Source: Cunninghamella blakesleeana
Taxonomy: Eukaryota; Mucoromycota; Mucoromycetes; Mucorales; Cunninghamellaceae
Length of the DNA stretch: 64,000 nt
Direction of reading: 5' to 3'
Assembly: GCA_017871115.1 (NCBI GenBank)
Contig: JAFCIZ010000005.1
Location: forward strand, 992,001-1,056,000
Of this stretch, positions 1 to 11,060 are shown piece after piece. The first letter of the stretch is position 1, and each line of letters begins with the position of its first letter. The notes beneath the pieces were generated by a model that was given only the letters and a program-made list of their open reading frames with translations, searched no databases and was not told the origin of the DNA. Both the position numbers and the translations under genes were made by a program.

Positions 1-418
1 GAACATGTGGTAATAATAATTGTTATTTAGTTTTTTCTTTTTTATTTCTATTTTATTAAAAAATAAAAATAATCATAACAATCATAATAATGTTTAAAGT
101 TGAATATATATATATATTATTATTATTATTAATCATAATATATACGTATGTATACTTATTTTTGTTAGCAAGTAGAAGATCTTTCAGCAGGATGTGGACA
201 AATGTTTGAAGTTATTATTGTATCACCAGTATTTCGTGATCTTCGTTTATTAGCCCGTCATAAGTTAGTTAATGAAAAACTTAAAGAAGAAATCAGTAAA
301 GTTCATGCTTTCTCTCAGGTAAAATAAATAAAAAATAGTTATAAATATAGTACATGTAAAAAATATGAGCTTTTTTTTTTTAAAAAAAAAAAAAAAGAGC
401 AATAGGGAAAGGAAAAAC

Positions 419-455
<37 letters not shown>

Positions 456-573
456 ATTATTTTTCTAATATTTAATCATCCCTTAATTCTTTTCTTTTTT
501 TTAAAAAAATCATTATTAATAGAAATCATTTACACCAGAAGAATGGGAAAAAAAGAAAGCTGAAGGACAATAA
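1..573 (+). CDS. BOL2: BolA2/Fra2-like protein, 3' part
   Basis: This is the C-terminal part of a BolA-family protein; the 5' end lies before the window. Exons are 1-9, 169-318 and 523-573 and the frame closes exactly through two GT-AG introns. The visible protein has the BolA core: a [12 protein letters not shown] strand, an [13 protein letters not shown] helix and the HAFSQK segment, ending in a TPEEW tail. The GCGQ and HAFSQ signatures fit the BolA2/Bol2 (Fra2) branch better than the mitochondrial BolA1 or BolA3 branches. In yeast Fra2 works with monothiol glutaredoxins and Fra1 in cytosolic iron-sulfur sensing that restrains the iron regulon; that role is inferred here from the family. 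The first intron is AT-rich and the second contains a T11A14 palindrome and an (AT)n array. Confidence 0.88.
371..395. repeat. T11A14 palindrome in intron
   Basis: A run of T followed directly by a run of A, flanked by AGC on the left and GAGC on the right. It lies inside the second BolA intron and is the first of many such T(n)A(n) palindromes in the window. Confidence 0.8.
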
Positions 574-886
574 AGGACATATAATATTTATTTAGTATCA
601 ATCAATCATTAGAAAAAAATTAATAAAGATTTCGACATATGATTCCAACTGTGTTTTAAAAAAAAAATCACTTATCAATTTCTGGGCCAATAAAAATATA
701 TTCGGACCAAGACCCTCTTAATATCGGTGCCTTATTTTATTTAAAAATATAAATTTATTTTTTCATTCTATTTATTTTCTCTCTTTCTTTCCTACCTTTC
801 TTTTTCTCTAATACTTTGCAGTATTTTATTCTATTTATTATACTCAGTTATATATATACATATATACATACATATACTATCAAAAC
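574..886. other. Intergenic, promoter of the 887 gene
   Basis: No gene seen. It should hold the BolA 3' end and the upstream region of the next gene. A pyrimidine-rich stretch (about 755-830) on the coding strand precedes the start codon, as in several other promoters of this window. Confidence 0.5.
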
Positions 887-1972
887 ATGGCAAGATGGAC
901 TATAGAAGGATTACGACTAGGAATGGAATATGCGGTAGAAGGGATTTATTTAGTATTTAAAAATCCACATATTCGACAAAAGAAGTTTTTACGTATTTTA
1001 GTCAGTTTATTTATATTATCGATTGTCTTGTGGATCTTGACTCATCTTCTTGTTACGGTTCCCTTAAAATTGGTTCGCTCTGTTGTCTTTGTTTTCAAAG
1101 GACCGGGTGGAGATATGAATGGAATTGAAGGACTCTTGGACACAACACAACGAACCATTAATGATATGGTAGCCTATGTACCTGTCATTGCTTTACTGTT
1201 TATGCGATATGTTTATCCAAAACCTTTAGATGATTTGTTTATTGAATCTCTTCGATATATTGATGAACGTAATAGTCAATCCTTAGCAACAGCTGTTGCA
1301 ACACACGATCATCAAAAAGAAAAGGAGTCTAAAGAAGAAAAACAACACTCTGGGTATTTGGTAGCTCTAACTGCCAAACAGTCATCGTCCGATTTACTCA
1401 ATAAAGAAAAAAAAGAAAAAAAGGATAAATGGTTAGGCATGAAATTATATATACGAAGAACTTGGAAAAAAGTTAGACTTGGAATCTTAGTGTTTTTATT
1501 ATCTTTAATCCCTGTGGTTGGTAAATTTGTATTTCCTGCTGTTGGGGCTTACTCAACTTTTAAAGCTTTAGGAAGAACACAAGGTATTGCCGTTGGTATC
1601 TGTTTCTTTTTTTTACCACACTGGGCAACAATGAAATTAGTTCGTGCTTTAATTGGGATGCGTTCGTTGGTAAGGGAATTATTAGAACCTTATTTTAGTC
1701 GCATGAAAATGACACATAAAGAAAAAATTAAGTGGTTTAGTGGCAGAAAGGATATTATTTTTGGTTTCTCTGCTATCGCTTATTTGATTATTCGAATTCC
1801 TTATATTGGTTTGATTAATTATGGAATTGCTCAATGTGCCGTTTGTTATATTTTAACTAAGGTCATCGATCCTGTCACTTTACAGCCTATTGATTTTAAA
1901 GAATTAAGACAAAATAGTGGTAGCCAAATCGTTAAACAAGAAGAAAAGAGTTCCATCAATAAACTAGATTAG
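887..1972 (+). CDS. RRT8/EI24-like multipass membrane protein
   Basis: Single-exon gene of 361 residues. The first ATG of the open frame follows a pyrimidine-rich leader. Hydrophobic segments lie near residues 36-60, 95-110, 195-220, 225-245 and 290-325, so this is a multipass membrane protein. A Lys/Glu-rich cytosolic-type loop (about 135-190) splits the two halves. The C-terminal block has the order LIPVVGKFVFPAVGA, RELLEPYFSRM, WFSGRKDIIFGF, RIPYIGLINYGIA. This matches my recollection of the fungal EI24-related family that includes yeast Rrt8 and the Lds outer-spore-wall and lipid-droplet proteins. A role in lipid-rich wall or droplet membranes is inference; no catalytic motif is visible. 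Confidence 0.72.
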   Translation: MARWTIEGLRLGMEYAVEGIYLVFKNPHIRQKKFLRILVSLFILSIVLWILTHLLVTVPLKLVRSVVFVFKGPGGDMNGIEGLLDTTQRTINDMVAYVPVIALLFMRYVYPKPLDDLFIESLRYIDERNSQSLATAVATHDHQKEKESKEEKQHSGYLVALTAKQSSSDLLNKEKKEKKDKWLGMKLYIRRTWKKVRLGILVFLLSLIPVVGKFVFPAVGAYSTFKALGRTQGIAVGICFFFLPHWATMKLVRALIGMRSLVRELLEPYFSRMKMTHKEKIKWFSGRKDIIFGFSAIAYLIIRIPYIGLINYGIAQCAVCYILTKVIDPVTLQPIDFKELRQNSGSQIVKQEEKSSINKLD

Positions 1973-2141
1973 TTTGTATTTTTTTTTTTTTCATTTTTTT
2001 TCATTTAACTAATACAAAGAAGAATTAAATGATAACGATAATAAAAAAGAAAACGAAAAAAAAAAAAAAAAAAAAAAAAAACTTTTATAAAAATTATAAT
2101 AATAACAATAATAATAATAAATATTTATTTACACCCATATC

Positions 2142-2895
2142 TTATAATTTTTTTTCTAAAAGTTTTGATAATGGCATAGCTATTTCATCTACTTGAATAG
2201 TATAAACCAAAGGTAAGGGGGCTAACCAACCTAATTGTTGCTTTTGATGCAATAAGGGTTCAAGATGATTTAATTTTCTTAACGTAATATGAAGCTGGCT
2301 CCAGGAACCATTAACACTGATATATTTTGTAAAGCCTTCTTCCATCCCTGGTTCAATAACGATTTTCACACCATCCATACAACAAGTAAACTGATTATTC
2401 ATCTTCGTCCTAGATAATGTACAATGTATATGCTGCCGATGGTCATACATGGATTTGATGCGTATTGGGTTTTTTGGAACACTATAAAATACTTTTTTAG
2501 AATGGATATCGAACCTTGCTGGGGTTACAACTACTTGGCCAAGGTGAATCTTTATGGTATATAATTGATATTGGTTTAAATAAATAAATAAAGAGAGAAA
2601 GAGAAAAAGAGAAAAAGGACAAAATAAAAATAATAACAATCATATATTAAGTGTAAACAAAAATATAATATTGGCATACTTTTTTTATTCTTTCTTTCCT
2701 CTGTCCTTTTTATTTTTCATTTACCAACAAGTTCCAATCTTCATGTAATGAACCAGTTTTTATACGTCTTTCCATTTCATACAATACCAAAGTTTGAATA
2801 CATTTACAAGTTCTTTCCAGTCGTACTAAATCTTTAATGGGTAATTGTAAAAAGATGGTAGATAATATCTCGTAAGGAAGTAATACTAATTTCAT
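2142..2895 (-). CDS. Small F-box protein
   Basis: Two-exon gene read right to left: exon 1 is 2725-2895 and exon 2 is 2142-2549. The intron starts GTAAAT and ends TAAAG, is phase 0, and gives a 192-residue protein. Residues 4-36 are a canonical F-box (LPYEILSTIFLQLPIKDLVRL) that would bind Skp1 in an SCF ubiquitin ligase. The rest has no LRR, WD40 or Kelch repeats; it looks like a compact beta-rich substrate domain, with segments such as IHLGQVVVTPARF and VFYSVPKNPIRI. The substrate is unknown. Joining at the acceptor at 2549 removes a hydrophobic low-complexity stretch that would otherwise begin the second exon, which supports the splice. Confidence 0.75.
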
Positions 2896-3349
2896 ATTTA
2901 ATTAAAGTAACAACAATAGTATAAATAAATTGTATAAATAAATAAATAATAATAAACTTGAAAAAAGGGAAGAGAAAAAGGAAAAAGAGAAAAAAAACGT
3001 AGGAAAAAAAAAATATCATGCAGAACTGAGTTTTAAAAAGAAGATACTATTTTTTTTTTAATAAATTAGTAATATTCTACAAAATTTTATCAGATTTTTA
3101 AGTTACAATATACATAATAGCTTGAGATTTTATTTTATTTGCTGTAATCATAATCATTTTTCAATTTTTTTTATGTACAATATAACAAATAACTTTATTG
3201 ATTTTTAAAAATAAGCGCTATATATTAAAATAAGTATATATTAAATATGAATTATTTATTTCTTTTTCTTTACTAAATTAATAAAATATAAACTTTTATT
3301 TCAGTATATCCAATCTCATAATCATTTATTGTTAAAACTTATTTTTGTT

Positions 3350-3800
3350 TCAACTTTTATTTCCACAAATGTATTTCATATTCTCCTCATTATCATTATT
3401 CATTGTTATAAAACGCGGTCGAGCGTTTTTACTCAAATCATTATCAACTAATATATCCAATAGATCATCATAATATGTGAATTGATTTATGTAGGGCCGA
3501 GTAAAAAATTTGTTGATTGATTTTATGCTGATTTCTTTTCTTTTTTTTTTTTTTTTTTTTTTTCAAATTAATCTCTTAACTTTTGATTTAGTAAAAGTTT
3601 ACCTTCTTCTTTTTTAGTATCTCTCGCAGTGTATGTAGCTTTTGCCCTTGCTTTTTCTTTTTTTTTTCTTTTGCTATTGTTGAATTTATTACCTATTGTG
3701 CTTTCTATTAATCTTTTTTTTTATGTTTATTGATATTTTCTTTTATTTTTGGTGCATATAGTTTATGATAGTCAATATTTTTTTTGTTTGATTGGTTCTT
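3350..3800 (-). pseudogene. Possible decayed gene or orphan exons
   Basis: On the minus strand, 3527-3350 is open for 59 codons and then stops. Its composition is not low-complexity: it includes KFFTRPYINQFTYYDDLLDI and SKNARPRFITMNND. Upstream, around 3690-3605, another stop-free patch reads LIESTIGNKFNNSKR and GQKLHTLREILKKKK. About 3765-3705 gives YHKLYAPKIKENINKHKKK. No single splice or frame choice joins them: the 3605 patch would enter the last patch out of frame, and a frameshift in an A-run separates the two upstream patches. This fits a decayed gene or mobile-element open frame. It could also be real exons of a gene that I cannot assemble. Family not recognised. Confidence 0.3.
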
Positions 3801-4639
3801 TTTTATTCACTTGAATATTTTTTTTAGAAAACTAATCATCATCTGTGAGCCTATTTTATCTCATTTTATTTTTTAAAAAATATAAAAATATAAATAGAAA
3901 AGAATTAATAAAAGCATTTATTTGGTCTAAAATGTTATTACTGCTATTATTACCATTTTTTTTCTATAATAAATATATTTTAAATTTCTGATTTTTATTA
4001 AGAACAAGTAAAGGATATTAAAATAAATTTATAACTATTAATAACACAATAATAAAGTATACATATTTATGAAGCAATAGTAATAATAATATTAATATAA
4101 ATGTAAATTTATAAACAATCATAATAGTATAAAAAAATGGAAAAGTACAAAAAAGTTTAAGTGAACCAGTATTAATAGGAGTTTAAAATTTAAAATAGAA
4201 TGGTTGGTTACTTTATTCAAAAGGAAGAACGGTTCCAGTTTCTTTGAGCAAATTCATATGATTATAGTCTTATTTATTTAGAGAATAGATTTAGCCATTT
4301 TTCATTTTCTTGAGTAGAGTCATACAGCTTTAGTTATTTTATTTATTTTGGACCAATAGAAATAGAAGCATATGGTTTCGATGTTTGTTTATATTCCAGT
4401 AGATATATGTTTAACTATTTCAAGTAAAAAAAAAAAAAAAAAGACGCGTTAAGCTTATATATATATATAGAGAGAGAGAGATACATACATAAATAAATAA
4501 ATTTATAATATTGTTACGTGTCAAATTTGTTTCTTGTAAGAATATGACCCAGCAAAGCAGATTCAGTAGATTAATATTCAGCTATATATAAATATATATT
4601 AGTATTTCTTGTAAATGATATGTTCATATATATATAGTT

Positions 4640-4980
4640 TTTTATTACCTATAGAGATGCCAAACAAAAGCTTCAACGGGTTAAAAGATTTTCGTTTTTT
4701 CAGTTCGATTTTCGCCTAATTATATAGAATATATAATCAAACTACTCTTTCAACATCCCAAACGATCAGACTCGTATTATACCTTTCCCCCTCAAGGCAC
4801 CATCGAGGGTTATCGAAACGCAAACAATCTTGCAGGGTACTAGGTAGAGCAAAGCCCAAATAAATCACACACAGCATCTATATCCTCGATATAAACACCG
4901 ATGATCTATGGCCGTATTTAACAATACCGGTTCATTCCACATATTGTCATACATGCTTGCCACCCTTCGAGCTTTTTTTC
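4640..4980. other. GC-richer island, possible coding relic
   Basis: A 340-bp patch with clearly more G and C than its surroundings and no microsatellite character. On the plus strand two consecutive frames are open for about 36 and 45 codons, giving peptides such as NIPNDQTRIIPFPLKAPSRV and INTDDLWPYLTIPVHSTYCH. They are in different frames with stops between them, so no intact protein exists. A decayed transposon or gene fragment, or an unrecognised noncoding RNA, are the options. No tRNA cloverleaf was found in it. Confidence 0.3.
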
Positions 4981-6789
4981 ATTACACATACATATAAATA
5001 AAAAATAGCCATAACGAAGAGAATACGAGTATCTTTTTAAAAAAAAATGTAAATAAAATGAAGAAAGAGTGAGGAAAAAAAGAATGAGAAAAAAAAGAAT
5101 GAGAAAAAAAATAATTATTTATAAAAATTGATAATCATAAGACTGCAAGAACAAAAAAAAAGAAACCTACTTTACTTTTTTTGTATCATTGATTTCAAAA
5201 AAAAGATAGGTTTCTTTTTATTTATATAAATAAAAAAATAGGTTTCTTTTTTTATATAAATAAAAAGAAACTTGAGATATATTTTTATAATGAGGTTTTT
5301 TTATAATACAAAAAAAAAGTAGATTTCTTGATTTACTTTTTTTTTCGAATTTTTTTTATATAAACAGAATACTCATTTATATGCAATTTTTATATACATA
5401 TATATTAATAAAAAAAGTATATAATAAAAAAAAAGTTGTCGATCGCTGTTTTTTTTACATTTTTCATGATTATTTGCTTTCTATATTTTTTTAAAAAAAA
5501 ACTTTTAATGATAATAATTATTGGTAACAACAATGGCAATAACAATACTTGTTTATGTTTCATTATATAATTTATTACGTAAAAATTAACTTGAGAAAGA
5601 ATATAAATGTAGTCAGTTGTTGTAATTTTTTTTAGAGTCAATACAATGCCAAATTCCATAAAAAGCATATGAGAAACACTATTTCTTTATTTGTTTTTTA
5701 AAAATAAAATATACATGATGCAAATGTTTAATTTTTAAAAACTAGTTCATTAAAAAAAGAATATACATGTAGTCATTAAGATCATGTTATGGTTTTTAAT
5801 TTTTTTTAATAATTTATATATGAACACTATTTTTTGTAGTCTAGAATATTTGTGAGCAATTATTTTTTTATAATACTTTTTTTAATTCATTTATTGTTTT
5901 TAATCATACCATTAAAAAATGCATTAGAAAGATAAAGTATAAAAGACTATTTATTTAATATTTTATTTATTACACTACATACTAGTTAGATTTTAAAAAA
6001 ACTATAAAAATAAAAAAAAATGACAAGTAATATAGAGACTTACTTTTATGAAATCCAAAAATTCCTAAAGTGCATGAATTACACAGACTAAGTTCATATC
6101 ATATATATCTTCTGTTTCTCTTGATTTCTTAAAGGTTTTATATACGCACATATATAATTATAGTATTTGAATAGACAAAAAAAATATTGATTTTGGTGTG
6201 CGATATAATTTAGTAAATAGGTAAATTATATAAAATAATAAAAAAGTATGATATTTTCCAACGAATTTTAAAAAGTTATATGAATCAATACCTAAATAGC
6301 CCTATATAAATATAATACCAGAAAATACCACACTTGTAATCAAATTGACTTTAGTATGTACGTCAAATTCCTTGGAAATAAATTGGAATAATAAACAACC
6401 TACAATGTTTTAACTATTATCCATTACCAGACTCAAGGTTCAGCTGGTTTTTTACTTTAGTTTATTTGGAGATTTTTATCCGTGCACTGGTTTATGTTTA
6501 TAATTTTTTAAGTAAGCGTGGAATATTCTTAATAGTAATGATTTATATATATATATATATATATAAATAAAAGCGTAAGAGAAATTTTCTACTAGATTTT
6601 TTAAAAAAATGCGGACATTAAAAATAACTTTTTAAATTTGATTAGCATTAATTTCAGTTTATATACAGATAGAAGTCAGGATAAGCAACATCTATTTTTA
6701 TTTTTATTAAGCTATTTAACATAAATAATAAATGAAATAGTAAACTGTTTTAAAAGTAATAAAAATAAAAAATAAAAAATAAAAAAAAA

Positions 6790-6990
6790 CGAGACTTTAT
6801 GGAGTTTCATTTAAAATAGCAATCTTTGAGGATAGTGGTAATCTGACTTTAGCCCTTCAAGAGTAAGTCCCACACTAAAATATATGTTTGTCTTTTTAAA
6901 AACTCCTATTGAACTACATACGGGAAGGATCATACTTTTTATGTTTCCATTAAAACGTATATGATTTAAAATTTAAAGGAAATGTTTTAC
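6790..6990 (+). pseudogene. Possible coding relic
   Basis: Two adjacent stop-free patches in an AT-rich gap: one gives RLYGVSFKIAIFEDSGNLTL before a stop, the next gives LKTPIELHTGRIILFMFPLK. The amino-acid composition is protein-like, but neither patch has a start codon, and I cannot connect them. Probably a degraded element; family unknown. Confidence 0.25.
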
Positions 6991-7987
6991 ATACAATAGT
7001 CTATGAATTAACGATAATGATAGAATCTGAGAACTTTTTTAATTTATTTTAAAAGCATATAAATCGATCACGTGGATAATAATTCGCTGTGTAGTTTTAA
7101 TAATTACCAAGTTTTCATTATCGTTAACCCCATTGCTTACCGTACATGCATTATTTTTTCCAATTTAGCTTTTGTATTAAAAGAGTGAATAAAAAGAAAG
7201 AAAAAGATTATTTTATTTTATTTTTGAAAAGCAACTATAAATATTCAGTTGACATCATATACATATAAAAAAATGTAAAAGGAATAATCCCAAAAAAGGA
7301 ATTACTTGCGAACAAATTAGTTAGAACAAGATGATGAACGACATTTCATACGTTATTAATTTTTTTTCTCATTAAAAATGATCCAAACGTTTTATAAGTA
7401 TTTGTACATTAACTTATTTTATCAATGCTTGATTCATATATTGATAAATGAGTAGTAATTTTTTTTTTTTTTTTGATAAGCATAGGTCTGGGATTTTAAA
7501 AAAGTACATGATCCACTAAAAATTCAGTATGAATGCAAAAGTTTCCTTTTTGATCAATTCTAAGTCCTACCACTACCCAAAAAAAAAGATTTGTCAAAAT
7601 CAAAATACCATTGATATACATAGATTAAAAAGATGAACAATATAGAATGCATATTTTTGGTTCATCCATTTTTAATATGTATGATATCAATTAAATACGC
7701 ATTTTTTATTTATATTCTTTATATTATAGTGTCACTTTTTTTAATAAACATATTGTATAATTAGCATTATTGACTGTAAGCTGGGTATAGAACTAATTTT
7801 TTTATAAAAATAAAGCTGTGTGAAATGGTTTTAAAGTCAGCTCGATGCGCGCACTTTCAATACGTCATTAAAAAAGGTGTGTAAAAAAAATTGATTTTCT
7901 TTTTTCTCTTCATTTTTTTTTTTTTCCAACTCTTTCTTTCTAATTTTATTTTTATTTAGCTTTATATAAATAATAACAATAATAATA

Positions 7988-8827
7988 ATGAATCCCGCAC
8001 AAGCTAATAAAATTGATGTTAGTGTAAGTTATTATTTTTTAAGAAAAAGATGAAATAATGACAATAATAAATAGAAAGTAATAATATAATAATAATAAAT
8101 TCTAATTTACTATTTTTTTTTTCTCTCTTTTAAAATAGCAATTAAGTGAAGAAGAAAAAAAACTATTCAAGATGTATGGTAAATTACCTGATCGTAAAGA
8201 TCTTATTGGTCATAAACTCAAGGTAAATATAAGGAAATAAAGATGTATTTTATTATTATTATTATTATTAAAAGAAAAAAGAAAAAATGCAAGTGAAAGA
8301 GATAAAGGGAGAGAGAAAAAAGGAAATAGAGGTAAGTGTGCGTGTTTATATATATATGTATATGTATATTTATTATGATATATGAGCATTTTATTATTAT
8401 TTATAAAAAGTATACTTTTAAGAAATTAAAAAAGATTGATAATATATATATAAATATATATGCTTTGAGTATTTTATTTTTTTTTGAAAAAAAAATAAAG
8501 TGAAACAAAAAAAAGACTCTCACACTGAAGAGAAAGGGAATACTTTTGTGATTACTTCTTTTTTTTTTTTTACTTATGATTTATTTGTTTATATTTATAT
8601 TTATTTTACGTTTTTATATTATTTTTTATTCTCTCTATTAATAGGAACGAAAATATTTTGATTCTGGAGACTATGCATTATCTAAAGCTGGAAAAGAACC
8701 TGAAGCTTTAATTGGTTCTGAACATCCTTCACCCGATACCATTCCTCATTCTAACCCAGGCATTTCCACCAGTTCAAGTCCTGTTAAAGAAAGTCCTTTG
8801 GTAATTGAAAATCAAGAAAGACAATGA
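7988..8827 (+). CDS. IGO1: Endosulfine/ARPP-19 family protein (Igo1-like)
   Basis: Three exons (7988-8023, 8139-8222, 8645-8827) give a 100-residue protein with phase-0 junctions throughout. Residues 43-50 read KYFDSGDY, the invariant endosulfine motif. Ser47 in it is the residue phosphorylated by Greatwall/Rim15 kinases, after which the protein inhibits PP2A-B55. The N-terminal half, with EEKKLFKMYGKLPDRKDLIG, also matches the family core. In yeast Igo1/2 act below TORC1-Rim15 in quiescence entry and mRNA protection; that role is inferred from the family. The C-terminal 40 residues are Ser/Pro-rich, with several SP sites that could be proline-directed kinase targets. Confidence 0.93.
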
Positions 8828-9254
8828 TTTTTCAATCATATCAAATCAAAAATAAAATAAAATAAAAAGCATTCTTCCATTCTCTCCCAACATACATATA
8901 TCAATTATTGGCCGAATCAACTTTTTTTTTAAAAAAAAACTAGTATTAATAATGTTAATCATATATATATATATAAAAAGATACAATAACTGGATATATA
9001 GGTTATTCTATTATGCATTGACATCCACCGTTTTTTTTTTTTCTTTGATCATTATTATTATTATTATTATTTATTTATTTTATTCCTTCTTTTTAAGCAT
9101 TTTAATTTCTTTCCCGATCCTTTTTTATTTTTCTATTTTGTTGTATAGATAAATATTTTAATATATATATCTATTTTAATATTCATTATATATCATTTTT
9201 ACTTATTTATTTTTACTTCCCCTCTCATATATTAATTTTTCACTTTTTTCTTCT

Positions 9255-9292
<38 letters not shown>

Positions 9293-9475
9293 GAACCATT
9301 CAATAAATATATAAATATTACAAGGTGATCAAAATTATTATTATTATTATTATATTAAATTTACATTAAGGATATTAAGGAATAAATCATTTATACACGT
9401 ATAGATATATATTTGAGAGAGATAAAAAGTGGTGATCATTATTATTATCATTATTTTAAAAAAAATATACTGTTA
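8828..9475. other. Convergent intergenic region
   Basis: The 3' flanks of the endosulfine and SPRY genes meet here. Contents are low-complexity: a T9A9 palindrome (8922-8939), an (ATT)n stretch near 9050-9075 and an (AT)n array near 9261-9291. No gene seen; the hydrophobic open frame at 8952-9152 is T-rich noise. Confidence 0.6.
8922..8939. repeat. T9A9 palindrome
   Basis: Perfect T-run/A-run palindrome just 3' of the endosulfine gene, flanked by C on each side. Confidence 0.8.
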
Positions 9476-10414
9476 TTACTGATAAGTAGGAGGAGCTGTA
9501 GATGATTTATGATGATGAAACCCAATCCAATTTGGACAATGGTATTTAAAAGGTGTAGCACCAAAATTAACACGAACCGTGGCTTGACCATCACAAGCAA
9601 TTGCAGGATAATAAATATGAGATTCAAGGCCTACAAAAGCTGGTTGATGAATAAGTAAACCATTCAAAGTAAAGTGAACAGTTCCTGATTCCACATGATA
9701 TTGACATCCTATAACATCACCTTGATTCCCCCAGGTAGGACCAAATTCTTGTCCACCTGTAGGATCATCACAAAACTTTGACCCATCATCACTATGATAT
9801 CCTACTGAGAACTGATTCCAACCCGGCATACGAAATAATGGGTATGGTTTTGTAGTTAATCCAATACTAAATACAGTGGATTCTGGTGGCGATATGACTT
9901 GATCAATTGTGATTTCAAAATAATGAACGGTTTCTTTTATTGACTGTTGTTCTTGATTATTATTATCATTATTGAAAAAGGAAATAAAAGGATGAGAGCC
10001 TTGAATCGTTAAATCCGTATCTAATAATTGCTGTTGTTGAGTTTGTCGATAAGGCTTTCCATCAGGCCAAAATTGAATAAAAGTAGTACCATCCGAGCGA
10101 AACCCGGGGCGATCGTCAGTCCATAAAGGATGGCGAAACATGGTATTGTTATGCACTTGGGTATCCAACATGATACAAAAGGGGCCTTGGGATTTGATAG
10201 CTTCTACTAATTCTGTTGGATATTCATCTATTTTGGACCGAAATGCTTGAATAAATAATTCGCCTCTTTGGAAAGAATCTTCACTTGCATCAGATACTGT
10301 ACCATATTGTTTCACTATACTAGGATCAAGAGTAGATTGAATAGCATGATTGTAGCTTGGTGGTTCAGCATAATCCATATCTGAAGAAGTAGGTGGTGGT
10401 GGTGGCTGATTCAT
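9476..10414 (-). CDS. SPRY-domain protein with two PPxY motifs
   Basis: Single-exon gene of 312 residues. A Pro-rich N-terminus carries PPSY at 18-21, and the protein ends in PPTY (308-311). Both are class I WW-domain ligands of the kind bound by Rsp5/Nedd4 ubiquitin ligases. Residues about 165-290 form a SPRY domain with VHYFEITIDQVI, FSIGLTTKPYPLFRMPGW, VGYHSDDGSKF, WGNQGDVIGCQ and VHFTLNGLL. The combination recalls yeast Ssh4/Ear1 Rsp5 adaptors, which also have SPRY and PPxY, but those have an N-terminal membrane anchor and none is visible here. A soluble or peripheral ubiquitin-ligase adaptor is a reasonable inference. A short Asn/Gln insertion lies at about 137-165. Confidence 0.88.
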   Translation of the reverse strand: MNQPPPPPTSSDMDYAEPPSYNHAIQSTLDPSIVKQYGTVSDASEDSFQRGELFIQAFRSKIDEYPTELVEAIKSQGPFCIMLDTQVHNNTMFRHPLWTDDRPGFRSDGTTFIQFWPDGKPYRQTQQQQLLDTDLTIQGSHPFISFFNNDNNNQEQQSIKETVHYFEITIDQVISPPESTVFSIGLTTKPYPLFRMPGWNQFSVGYHSDDGSKFCDDPTGGQEFGPTWGNQGDVIGCQYHVESGTVHFTLNGLLIHQPAFVGLESHIYYPAIACDGQATVRVNFGATPFKYHCPNWIGFHHHKSSTAPPTYQ

Positions 10415-10799
10415 AGTTAATGTTTTTTCGAGGAAAAATAAAAAAAAGTGGGGAGAGAGAAAGAGTTTCTTTTTTTTTTTTTTACTTTAATTTAATTTTT
10501 CGACTACGCTTTTTTTTTTAAAAAAAAAAAAAACTATGATGCTGAAAGTCATGTGAAATCTTTTTTTAGAAATATCATACCTATATAAAAAAAGATGTCT
10601 ATTTTAAGTAAAGAATTTATTTATTCTGGTCTTCTTTTTATTTTATTTCATGTTTAAAATGTTTATGCTAAATAAAAGAAAGGGGAGAATAAATAAAAAA
10701 AAAAAAGGGAAACTATATGAATAAATAATAATAATAATAATAATTATAATTATAAAAAATAAAATAAAAAAAATACAACAAATATAAAATAATAATATA

Positions 10800-10833
<34 letters not shown>

Positions 10834-11060
10834 GATAATAAATAATAATAATCACATAATAATAAAAGAATATAATTTCTTAATATATAAATATATATAT
10901 AAATAAAAAATGGATTGGAGGAGAATGTATGGTTTGATTGAAATAATCATCATCTTATTATTTTAATAATAATAATAATAATATAAAATAATAATAAGAA
11001 TTGATAGATAATAAGTAGATAAATAAATAATAGTAATATTAAAAAAAAAAAAAAAAGGCT
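10415..11060. other. Intergenic between SPRY and membrane-protein genes
   Basis: Promoter side of the SPRY gene (pyrimidine tract on its coding strand, purine on the plus strand at 10440-10470) and 3' flank of the next minus-strand gene. It contains a T10A14 palindrome (10510-10533) and AAT/ATT arrays at 10726-10830. No gene seen. Confidence 0.55.
10510..10533. repeat. T10A14 palindrome
   Basis: T-run directly followed by an A-run, flanked by GC and C, about 95 bp upstream of the SPRY start codon. Confidence 0.8.

Larger units (their letters stand above)
2896..7987. other. Gene-poor 5 kb region with coding-like relics
   Basis: About 5.1 kb with no intact gene that I can build. Most is AT-rich with homopolymers and (AT)n arrays (for example 6542-6565). 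Three patches have higher complexity and short stop-free peptides (3350-3800, 4640-4980, 6790-6990) and are listed separately. Imperfect inverted repeats of a GGTTTCTTTTT-type sequence lie at 5150-5280. The last 150 bp should include the endosulfine promoter. Confidence 0.5.

Noticed and set aside
4790..4880. Patch with GGTAGAGCAAAGCCC considered as a tRNA fragment
   Set aside because: The acceptor stem and T-loop motif are missing on both strands.
8952..9152. 66-residue Ile/Tyr/Phe-rich open frame
   Set aside because: It is made of (AT)n, (ATT)n and T-run DNA downstream of the endosulfine stop codon, with no protein-like composition and no splice partners.
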